From NCBI GenBank assembly GCA_026387595.1, contig JAPLLL010000147.1:1-6262 (forward strand): DNA of 6,262 nt, given 5' to 3'. A model generated the notes under the pieces. That model was not told the DNA's origin. It made no database searches and saw only the letters and a list, made by a program, of their open reading frames with translations. Below, piece after piece: positions 1 to 5,519 of this stretch. How positions within the stretch are numbered: the first letter of the stretch is position 1; each line of letters starts with the position of its first letter. The position numbers were made by a program, and so were the translations under genes. The DNA is from Candidatus Omnitrophota bacterium. Lineage in GTDB: Bacteria; Omnitrophota; Gorgyraeia; JABMQH01.

Positions 1-1617
1 GGTCAGCATCTTGTCAAGCACTGTCAGCCTTGCGCCATGCGCGTCTTTAAGCACCTCTTTCACTATATCCATTCCTATTGAATCGGTCTTAAGGTCGAGC
101 TGGATCGCGGTAACGCCTTTTTTGGTGCCGGCGACCTTGAAATCCATATCGCCGAAATGGTCCTCTATCCCGCCGATATCCATAAGGAGGACGTGCTTAT
201 CGGCCTCTTTCACAAGGCCTATTGCCACGCCGCTGACCGGCGCCTTTATCGGAACGCCCGCGTCCATCAGGGACAGCGTAGCTGCGCACACGGTCGCCAT
301 GCTGGAAGACCCGTTTGATTCAAGGATATCCGATACAACGCGGACCGTATAAGGGAATTCTTCTTTGGAAGGCATTACCGGCTTAAGCGCCCTTTCCGCA
401 AGCGCGCCGTGGCCTATTTCTCTCCTGCCGGGCCCGCGCACAGGTTTTACCTCGCCCACGCTGAATGGCGGAAAATTATAATGCAGCATAAAACTTTTGG
501 ATTCCTCGCCCTCAAGGGCATCTATGGTCTGCTCGTCAGCGCTTGTGCCGAGCGTAGTAACGGACAGGCTCTGCGTCTGGCCCCTTGTAAAAAGGCCTGA
601 GCCATGCGTCCTCGGCAACAGCCCTATCTCGCAGGTGATCGGCCGTATCTCGCCAAAGCCCCTTCCGTCAACGCGCTTTTTGCCGTCCAATATAATCCTG
701 CGCACGACTTCTTTCTCAAGGTCTATAAGCGCTGCCTTCACGTCCGTCTCTGCAAAATCCGGGTCATCCCCGCCTGCGAATTTTTCCATGATCTCTTTTG
801 ATAAAAGAGCCAGCGCCTCCATGCGCTGTTCCTTTTGAGCTATCTTGTAAATATCGCCGATCTTTGAGCCTGCCTCTTCTTTTATTCTCTTCGCCAGGAC
901 AGGGTCGAGCGACCTTAGTTTGGGTTCTGCCTTTTTCTTGCCGCAGGCCTTTGCCATCTCTTCCTGCAGTTCGATAAGCTTAAGCAGGTTCTTGTAACCG
1001 AAATTTATAGCTTCCAGCACCAGGTCCTCGGAAACCTCGGAAGCGCCGCACTCAAGCATGCCCACGCCTTTTTTATTGCCTACCACCACAAGGTCCAGGG
1101 AGGATTGTTTTAATTCGGCAAATGTCGGGTTTAGAATAAATCTGTCATCAACCCTGCCTACACGCAGCGCGCCTATCGGGCCTTTAAAAGGTATCTCTGA
1201 TATGGTAAGCGCGGCTGATGCGCCGATCAGCGCAAGTATATCAGGGTCGTTTTCGCCGTCTGCCGACAATACGATTGACATGACCTGCGTTTCGTTCAGG
1301 TATCCCTTCGGGAAAAGCGGCCTTATCGGCCTGTCTATGAGCCTTGCGGTCAGGATCTCTTTTTCCGACGGCCTGCCCTCTCTTTTAAAGAAACCGCCCG
1401 GGATCTTTCCCGCGGCGTAGGTCTTTTCCTGATATTCAACCGTAAGAGGGACCATATCCATGATGCTCTCTTTCGGTTCCTTGGCGTATACCGCCGAAAC
1501 AAGGACCACTGTGCCGCCTGACTGGACGGTCACTGCGCCGTCAGCCTGCTTGGCCATCTTTCCTGTTTCAATAACTATTTCCCTGCCTTCGATATTAATT
1601 GAAAATCGCTGTGTCAT
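1..1617 (-). CDS. pnp: Polyribonucleotide nucleotidyltransferase (PNPase), 5' part, truncated by window edge
   Basis: PNPase degrades RNA 3'-5' by phosphorolysis, releasing nucleoside diphosphates, and forms a ring-shaped cytoplasmic trimer, often in a degradosome. An open frame of 539 codons starts with ATG at 1617 and runs off the left edge without a stop. Residues 1-210 form the first RNase PH-like domain, with the family signatures KIPGGFFKREGRPSE (71-85) and LIDRPIRPLFP (93-103). A helical linker spans about 230-300. The second RNase PH domain starts near VDGR (316-319) and carries the active site: R398-R399, the phosphate-binding serines S437-S439, and the metal-binding aspartates D486 and D492 in EDHFGDMDF. 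The full protein is normally about 700 residues, so the C-terminal KH and S1 RNA-binding domains should lie beyond the edge. A GGAAGG ribosome binding site in the 8-nt gap after rpsO fixes the start. No frameshift was seen in a full translation by eye. Confidence 0.98.
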   Translation of the reverse strand, partial: MTQRFSINIEGREIVIETGKMAKQADGAVTVQSGGTVVLVSAVYAKEPKESIMDMVPLTVEYQEKTYAAGKIPGGFFKREGRPSEKEILTARLIDRPIRPLFPKGYLNETQVMSIVLSADGENDPDILALIGASAALTISEIPFKGPIGALRVGRVDDRFILNPTFAELKQSSLDLVVVGNKKGVGMLECGASEVSEDLVLEAINFGYKNLLKLIELQEEMAKACGKKKAEPKLRSLDPVLAKRIKEEAGSKIGDIYKIAQKEQRMEALALLSKEIMEKFAGGDDPDFAETDVKAALIDLEKEVVRRIILDGKKRVDGRGFGEIRPITCEIGLLPRTHGSGLFTRGQTQSLSVTTLGTSADEQTIDALEGEESKSFMLHYNFPPFSVGEVKPVRGPGRREIGHGALAERALKPVMPSKEEFPYTVRVVSDILESNGSSSMATVCAATLSLMDAGVPIKAPVSGVAIGLVKEADKHVLLMDIGGIEDHFGDMDFKVAGTKKGVTAIQLDLKTDSIGMDIVKEVLKDAHGARLTVLDKMLT

Positions 1618-1625
1618 AGCCTTCC
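1618..1625 (-). promoter_or_regulatory. pnp ribosome binding site filling the rpsO-pnp gap
   Basis: The whole spacer between the rpsO TAA and the pnp ATG is GGAAGGCT on the minus strand. It contains a purine-rich GGAAGG Shine-Dalgarno sequence only 2 nt from the ATG, which is closer than usual. Ribosomes finishing rpsO would end on this site, so termination-reinitiation coupling is likely (inference). Confidence 0.6.
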
Positions 1626-1895
1626 TTATTTTCTTAGATCAAGTTTTTTGATTATGTCCAGGTACCCCGGATGATCGATCCTTTTCAGATAATCCAGGAG
1701 CCTGCGGCGCTTGCCGACTAATTTTAAAAGGCCCTGCCGCGAACTGTGGTCCCTCTTGTAGGACTTAAAGTGTTCGGTAAGACCATTTATCCTTTCCGTT
1801 AAAAGCGCAACCTGCACCTTTGCGGAACCGGTATCCTTGTCGTGTGCGCGGTAATGCGACATCACTTCTTTCTTTTTCTCTTTTGCAACTACCAT
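1626..1895 (-). CDS. rpsO: 30S ribosomal protein S15
   Basis: S15 binds the central domain of 16S rRNA early in 30S assembly and later takes part in an intersubunit bridge. The 89-residue product has exactly the usual family length. Visible signatures are DTGS (21-24), VQVALLTERI (27-36), the rRNA-contacting loop KRDHSSRQGLL (47-57) and the basic helix KRRRLLDYLKR (62-72), all hallmarks of S15. The ATG at 1895 is supported by a strong Shine-Dalgarno sequence ending 5 nt upstream, and by alignment of the N-terminus with known S15 proteins. It lies 23 nt downstream of ribF and 8 nt upstream of pnp, the widely conserved rpsO-pnp pair. In E. coli S15 represses its own translation through a leader pseudoknot; I see no room for such a leader in the 23-nt gap, although the end of ribF could contribute. 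Confidence 0.98.
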   Translation of the reverse strand: MVVAKEKKKEVMSHYRAHDKDTGSAKVQVALLTERINGLTEHFKSYKRDHSSRQGLLKLVGKRRRLLDYLKRIDHPGYLDIIKKLDLRK

Positions 1896-1900
1896 CTAGT

Positions 1901-1910
1901 ATTCCTCCCT
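1901..1910 (-). promoter_or_regulatory. Strong Shine-Dalgarno of rpsO
   Basis: The minus strand reads AGGGAGGAAT, ending 5 nt before the rpsO ATG. It is the best match to the anti-Shine-Dalgarno in the window, in keeping with the high demand for a ribosomal protein. It lies entirely in the 23-nt ribF-rpsO gap. Confidence 0.85.
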
Positions 1911-1918
1911 ATGGCCTA

Positions 1919-2773
1919 TTATAATAACATATTCGCGTTGCGCTCGTCAATCTTAATTTGCTTTATTAATTCTTCCTTTTTGGAAAATCTTTTTTCCCGG
2001 CGGAGCTTCTTTATAAATACCACTTCGATATCCTTCCCGTAAATATCTCCGCTGAACCCGAAAATATGTGCCTCGATCACCGGATTTGCGCGCTCCTCAA
2101 ATGTGGGCCGCAGGCCTATATTCAACACGCCTTTATGTTTCTTCCCTTTATACATAACGTATACGGCATAAATCCCTTTCGGCGGTATGGCCTCATGGTG
2201 CGCCTTTATGTTCGCGGTGGGGCATCCGAGAAACTTGCCGCGGCCCGAACCTTTCACAACCGTTCCCAATATTGAAACCGGCCTGCCCAGAAGCTTTTGG
2301 GCTTCCTTAAACCTGCCTTTAATAACGGCGCTTCTTATCCGCGTGCTGCTTACGGCTGCATTGCCGGCCTTAAAAAACGGGATCCCCTTTACGGAAAAAC
2401 CGTATTTTCCGCCCAGGGCCTTGAGTAGTTTTATATCGCCTGTTTTATTCCTGCCGAATCTGAAATCTGACCCGATAATAACCGTGTCAACACCGAGCCG
2501 CTTAACAAGGATATCCTTTACGAAATCCTGCGCCTTATGTGCCGCAAAAGCGGTATTAAAATCCAGCACGCAGGCAACAATCAGGTCCAGGACTTTTTTA
2601 GGATGGGGATTAAACGTCAAAACAACGCTTGTGCCTTTTTTCGCCCCGGCTTCTTTTTTAACCGCCTTCAGGATCTTTTTATGGCCGAGGTGTACTCCGT
2701 CAAATATGCCTATCGCGACAACTGGCCTTCTGAACTGCCTGTTAAGTTGTTTTAAATTTGTAATAATCCGCAT
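1919..2773 (-). CDS. ribF: Bifunctional riboflavin kinase / FAD synthetase
   Basis: RibF phosphorylates riboflavin to FMN and adenylylates FMN to FAD in the cytoplasm. The N-terminal nucleotidyltransferase domain shows GIFDGVHLGH (22-31, with H28 and H31 of the adenylyltransferase motif), TFNPHP (53-58), GSDFRFG (101-107) and SSTRIR (142-147). The C-terminal riboflavin kinase domain begins near 165, with GRGKFLGCPTAN (177-188, containing the PTAN nucleotide/Mg motif) and NIGLRPTFEE further on, and ends in a typical basic helix. The protein has 284 residues where about 310 is usual. The shortfall lies between L62 and D63, where the segment normally holding a helix (the LT..EK..LL..LGVD region) is absent; the reading frame is intact. 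The ATG at 2773 lies 32 nt inside truB without a clear Shine-Dalgarno sequence, suggesting coupling to truB translation. The start fits the family because the first strand leads directly into the GxFDGVH motif. Confidence 0.95.
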   Translation of the reverse strand: MRIITNLKQLNRQFRRPVVAIGIFDGVHLGHKKILKAVKKEAGAKKGTSVVLTFNPHPKKVLDLIVACVLDFNTAFAAHKAQDFVKDILVKRLGVDTVIIGSDFRFGRNKTGDIKLLKALGGKYGFSVKGIPFFKAGNAAVSSTRIRSAVIKGRFKEAQKLLGRPVSILGTVVKGSGRGKFLGCPTANIKAHHEAIPPKGIYAVYVMYKGKKHKGVLNIGLRPTFEERANPVIEAHIFGFSGDIYGKDIEVVFIKKLRREKRFSKKEELIKQIKIDERNANMLL

Positions 2774-3446
2774 TCTTAAGCAGTAAACCCAATTCTTTCC
2801 GGGTGGTGGTCCTCAACTTTTCAAATTCCACCGCTTCGTTTATAGGAAAATCACCTGACCTGGTGCGCCGTATATTAGAAACATACGCCCCGCATCCGAG
2901 CTCAAGGCCCACATCGTCGCATAACACGCGCACATACGTGCCCTTTGAACACTTGATCCTTATTCTTACGTCCGGAGGATTAAATTCAAGCATGTCCATG
3001 CCCTTTATTGTGACCGGCCGCGGCTCGCGTTTTATCTCGATGCCCTTTCTGGCCAATTCGTAAAGCTTCTTACCTTGGTATTTTATAGCGGACGTCATCG
3101 GCGGCGTCTGATAGATCTCCCCTGAAAACTTGGCAAGCGCGGTTTTCACTTTCTCCGGCGTAACCCCTGAAAAATCCCCGTTCTCCAGGATCACTTCGCC
3201 GTCAGCATCGCCTGTCTTTGTCCGCCTTCCAAGCGTCATCACAACCTCGTATTCTTTATCCTCGGACATGAGCCTGCCTGAAAGTTTAGTGGCTGCGCCG
3301 ACCAGGAGCACAAGTACCCCTGTTGCGAGGGGATCCAGGGTACCCGCATGCCCGACCTTTTTTATCCTGAACCTGCGCCGTACTGCATCCACCACATCAT
3401 GGCTGGTGATACCTTTGGGCTTGTCTACAACCAATATACCGTTCAT
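2742..3446 (-). CDS. truB: tRNA pseudouridine(55) synthase, short form
   Basis: TruB isomerises U55 to pseudouridine in the T-loop of nearly all tRNAs. The N-terminal NGILVVDKPKGITSHDVV (2-19) and GHAGTLDPLATGVL (32-45), with catalytic D38, are diagnostic. Further signatures are the substrate-loop region QTPPMTSAIK (113-122), KKLYELAR (126-133), SKGTYVRVLCDD (167-178) and NIRRTRSGDF (191-200). The product has 234 residues against about 300 in E. coli or B. subtilis. It stops about 34 residues after the conserved RRTRSG.F motif, so the C-terminal PUA-like RNA-binding extension is missing, while the catalytic domain is complete. The ATG overlaps the stop of the DHH gene as ATGA, indicating translational coupling; no good Shine-Dalgarno sequence precedes it. 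Its 3' end overlaps the ribF start by 32 nt. Confidence 0.96.
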   Translation of the reverse strand: MNGILVVDKPKGITSHDVVDAVRRRFRIKKVGHAGTLDPLATGVLVLLVGAATKLSGRLMSEDKEYEVVMTLGRRTKTGDADGEVILENGDFSGVTPEKVKTALAKFSGEIYQTPPMTSAIKYQGKKLYELARKGIEIKREPRPVTIKGMDMLEFNPPDVRIRIKCSKGTYVRVLCDDVGLELGCGAYVSNIRRTRSGDFPINEAVEFEKLRTTTRKELGLLLKNADYYKFKTT

Positions 3447-4402
3447 AAAAATGACTTCAGCCTTGGTAAAACCGTTTTCATTGCCTGGCCGATGCTGCCC
3501 CTGATAAGGCAGCCTGACGCGTTAGGGTGGCCCCCGCCTTTAAAAAGCGATGCCACCTTATTCACGTCCACCTCTCCCTTGGAGCGGAAACTTACATGCA
3601 CCTCTTTCGTCGCGCGCTCCAGGAAAAATACCGCGATCTTCGCCGTATTGACCATACGGCCGTAATTTACAAAATTTTCGGTGCTTGAAGTACTGAGCCC
3701 CAGTTTTTTCAGCGTGCCCAGGGAGGTGTACAGCGTTGAGACACGGCCGTTATAATGAAGCCTGAGGGTTTTAAGCGTCTCCTGTAAAAGCCGCAGGTCA
3801 TTCGGCGATTTCTTTTCGTTCAGGTGCCGGCCGACCCAGAGGGGTTTTATACCTGCCTTTATAAGCTCGCCCGTTATCCAATGCGTCATGTGCGTTGTGT
3901 TCTCATATGAAAAATATCCCGTATCTGTCACTATCGCGACATACATCGCGAGCGCCGCCTTTTTATCTATCGGGATGCGCAGGCCTTTAAAAAGATGGTA
4001 TATCATTTCCCCGCAGGAACTGCTGTCCGGTTCAACCCAGCGGATATCCCCGAACTGGCTGTTGCTTATATGGTGGTCAATGTTTAAAACAACCTCCGCC
4101 TTTTTTGCGCAACTAGCGACCTTACCCGTACGTTCTATAACGGGGCAGTCCACAACGACCATTGCCCGGAATTTATCCTTTGCCGAAAGCGCGGTCTTCA
4201 CTTTTTCGCCGCATAAAAGGAATTCAAACTGTCTGGGTATCGGGTCATTATCAAATATGATATATTTCTTTCCGAGGGCCTTAAGCAGCGAAGCCACTGC
4301 AAGCTGGCTTCCTATGGAATCGCCCTCCAGGTTTATGTGGGACGTGATAAGAAAATTATCGTATTTTTTAAGTGCCCTGGTTATCTTGGCGATTTTGTTC
4401 AT
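3443..4402 (-). CDS. nrnA: DHH/DHHA1 phosphoesterase, NrnA-like (oligoribonuclease / pAp phosphatase family)
   Basis: Members of this family degrade 2-5 nt RNA fragments and, in several species, dephosphorylate pAp or hydrolyse linear dinucleotides from cyclic dinucleotide turnover. The 319-residue length is typical. The DHH domain (about 1-190) carries metal-binding motif I at H22-INLEGD-D28 followed by IGS, motif II D85 in VVVDCP, motif III D109-H110-H111, and motif IV D160 in IVTDTGYFSY. The DHHA1 domain (about 220-319) has the FVNYGRM stretch (244-250), VSFRSKGEVDV (270-280) and the substrate-binding GGGHPNASG (289-297). Motif I differs from the usual HxxPDxD: leucine and glutamate stand in place of P and D. 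The gene sits between rbfA and truB, the standard place for nrnA-like genes in bacterial infB operons. The exact substrate cannot be read from sequence, so the symbol rests on family and context. Confidence 0.9.
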   Translation of the reverse strand: MNKIAKITRALKKYDNFLITSHINLEGDSIGSQLAVASLLKALGKKYIIFDNDPIPRQFEFLLCGEKVKTALSAKDKFRAMVVVDCPVIERTGKVASCAKKAEVVLNIDHHISNSQFGDIRWVEPDSSSCGEMIYHLFKGLRIPIDKKAALAMYVAIVTDTGYFSYENTTHMTHWITGELIKAGIKPLWVGRHLNEKKSPNDLRLLQETLKTLRLHYNGRVSTLYTSLGTLKKLGLSTSSTENFVNYGRMVNTAKIAVFFLERATKEVHVSFRSKGEVDVNKVASLFKGGGHPNASGCLIRGSIGQAMKTVLPRLKSFL

Positions 4403-4757
4403 TCCGTTTTTCCTCTTCTTTCTTTATCCTGTCCAAAAGTTCGTTTATATGCATGCCGTATTCATAGGTTTCGTCATACACGAACACTATCGTGGGCACG
4501 AACCTGAAATTTACCCGGTCCGCTATGAGCCTGCGCACAAAGCCCGTGGCCTGCCTCAGGCCTATCTGGGCGCTCTTCTTTTCTTTTTCAGTCCCAAGCG
4601 CGGTGAAAAATATCTTTACGTGGCGCAGGTCCTTGGAAACCTTTACCTCCGTCACGGTAATAAAACCTATCCGCGGGTCCTTAAGCTCGTTTTGTATTAT
4701 CTCGCTTACGGTTTTCTTCAGCGTAGCCGCTACTTTTTCAGATCTGTCTGAGGCCAT
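4368..4757 (-). CDS. rbfA: 30S ribosome-binding factor A
   Basis: RbfA is a KH-fold assembly factor that binds the immature 30S subunit near the 5' helix of 16S rRNA and is important for maturation and cold growth. The 129-residue product has the family's N-terminal pattern (RSEKVA, 5-10, and a helix ending SEIIQNELKDPRIG, 18-31), the central strand TVTEVKVSKDLRHVKIFF (34-51), and the C-terminal LRLR..P.IVFVYDE pattern around residues 78-97, followed by HINELLDRI. The last 20 or so residues are a charged, disordered-looking tail rich in K, E, Q and N; the last eleven codons and the stop overlap the start of the DHH gene. The ATG at 4757 has only a weak GGGAT upstream and lies 28 nt inside the preceding gene, so coupling is likely. 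nusA and infB, which usually precede rbfA, are not directly upstream here. Confidence 0.95.
   Translation of the reverse strand: MASDRSEKVAATLKKTVSEIIQNELKDPRIGFITVTEVKVSKDLRHVKIFFTALGTEKEKKSAQIGLRQATGFVRRLIADRVNFRFVPTIVFVYDETYEYGMHINELLDRIKKEEEKRNEQNRQDNQGT
4411..4416 (-). promoter_or_regulatory. Shine-Dalgarno of the DHH gene, inside rbfA
   Basis: The minus strand reads AGAGGA 8 nt before the ATG at 4402. It lies wholly within the 3' end of rbfA and supports the chosen start despite the 35-nt gene overlap. The purine-rich codons for the charged RbfA tail therefore also serve as ribosome binding site for the next gene. Confidence 0.65.
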
Positions 4758-5479
4758 ATCCCGAGTTTCTCCATGCGTTTGAAAATCTTTCTAGAATTTT
4801 TTTCTTTTAATATCAGGGCGACTTCCTTATTTAACCGCCACCTCCCTACCTTTTCAAGCAAATGCATCTGAACCGCCTCTTTCAATAGTCTGTGTGTGGA
4901 AGATTCAATTTTAAAATTTAGCCGCTGCTCAAATTTCACCGCTCTTAGTATCCTCGTTGGGTCATCGATGAAACTCGCATCATGCAGGACCCTTATCTTT
5001 TTGTTCAAAAGATCGTCCTGCCCCCCAAAGAAATCTATCAATTGTCCAAAATTCAGATCTGAGATAGCTATTGCCATCGCGTTTATCGTAAAATCCCGCC
5101 TGGACAGGTCGTTCTTTATTGTGCTGAATTCCACGGTCGGCAATGACGCCGGTTTTTCATAGCGCTCTCTTCGCGCAGTCGCAAAGTCCACTTTTATGGA
5201 ATCAGGCATAGTTACCGTGGCAGTACCGAACATTTTATGCACAATGCAGGATCCGCCCGTGTTTTTCGCAAGCGCTCGCGCGAGCTGTAGCGCATCGCCT
5301 TCAATAGCAAAATCAAGGTCATAATTTTCAACACCCAGCAAAATATCCCGCACGATCCCGCCCACCAGAAAGACATCGCACGAATTCTGTCGCGCAAGCT
5401 CAGCTATAAGCCCGATAAGCCGTAGCATCTGTTTAGGTAGCAGCGTTCTTAGTTTTTTAGATACATTAACATCTGTCAT
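4730..5479 (-). CDS. Class II poly(A) polymerase / tRNA nucleotidyltransferase family protein, head and neck only
   Basis: This belongs to the class II nucleotidyltransferase family, which adds CCA (or CC, or A) to tRNA 3' ends or poly(A) to RNA. The head domain shows LVGGIVRDILLG (38-49), the catalytic pair D54-x-D56 in NYDLDFAIEGD, a third acidic residue D98 in VDFATARRERYEKP, and the ribose-recognition motif RRDFTINAMA (127-136). The neck has DDPTRILRAVKF (172-183), matching the EDxxR nucleotide-selection motif with D for the first E, and RLNKE (215-219). The protein ends at 249 residues, whereas CCA-adding enzymes usually have about 400 or more: the body and tail domains that measure the tRNA are absent. 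The stop overlaps the rbfA start, leaving no room for a frameshifted remainder. An AAGGT sequence 7 nt before the ATG is a modest ribosome binding site. Whether it adds A, CC, CCA or poly(A) cannot be decided, so no symbol is given. Confidence 0.9.
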   Translation of the reverse strand: MTDVNVSKKLRTLLPKQMLRLIGLIAELARQNSCDVFLVGGIVRDILLGVENYDLDFAIEGDALQLARALAKNTGGSCIVHKMFGTATVTMPDSIKVDFATARRERYEKPASLPTVEFSTIKNDLSRRDFTINAMAIAISDLNFGQLIDFFGGQDDLLNKKIRVLHDASFIDDPTRILRAVKFEQRLNFKIESSTHRLLKEAVQMHLLEKVGRWRLNKEVALILKEKNSRKIFKRMEKLGIWPQTDLKK

Positions 5480-5486
5480 CTTTTTG

Positions 5487-5491
5487 ACCTT
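5487..5491 (-). promoter_or_regulatory. Ribosome binding site of the nucleotidyltransferase, partly inside the heptamer array
   Basis: The minus strand reads AAGGT, 7 nt before the ATG at 5479. Its AAG comes from the last unit of the adjacent heptamer array, so the repeat and the ribosome binding site are fused. Confidence 0.5.
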
Positions 5492-5516
5492 ACACTTTAC
5501 ACATCACACTTTACAC
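5489..5516 (-). repeat. Tandem heptamer array, four GTGTNNN units
   Basis: Read on the minus strand, this is four consecutive 7-bp units: GTGTAAA, GTGTGAT, GTGTAAA, GTGTAAG. Every unit starts with GTGT; units 1 and 3 are identical and unit 4 differs from them at one base. The array begins 3 nt after the recombinase stop codon and fills 28 of the 40 nt before the nucleotidyltransferase start, the longest non-coding gap in the window. It has no inverted symmetry, so it is not a hairpin terminator. Short tandem heptamers in intergenic DNA are known in other bacteria, for example the STRR repeats of filamentous cyanobacteria. Whether this one is part of a genome-wide family cannot be told from one copy. 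Confidence 0.75.
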
Positions 5517-5519
5517 TGT

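Noticed and set aside
11..1651. Several plus-strand open frames of 60-120 codons opposite pnp
   Set aside because: The minus strand reads through all 539 codons of a fully conserved PNPase, with no stop or frameshift; the plus-strand frames have no homology I can recognise.
1896..1918. A possible rpsO leader element for S15 autoregulation
   Set aside because: The gap is 23 nt and is taken up by the Shine-Dalgarno and its flanks; no stem or pseudoknot could be drawn from it with confidence.
2187..2786. A 199-codon plus-strand open frame opposite ribF
   Set aside because: It lies wholly within the antisense of ribF, its composition is Leu/Ser/Pro-rich as expected for a shadow frame, and it has no supporting ribosome binding site or motif.
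3888..4751. A 287-codon plus-strand open frame opposite the DHH gene and rbfA
   Set aside because: Its translation has no recognisable domain and is antisense to two genes with complete family signatures; the frame is open as a by-product of their codon use.
5489..5516. Heptamer array as a CRISPR-like array or a hairpin terminator
   Set aside because: Units are 7 bp with no spacers, and GTGT repeats in one direction are not self-complementary, so neither a CRISPR array nor a stem-loop fits.
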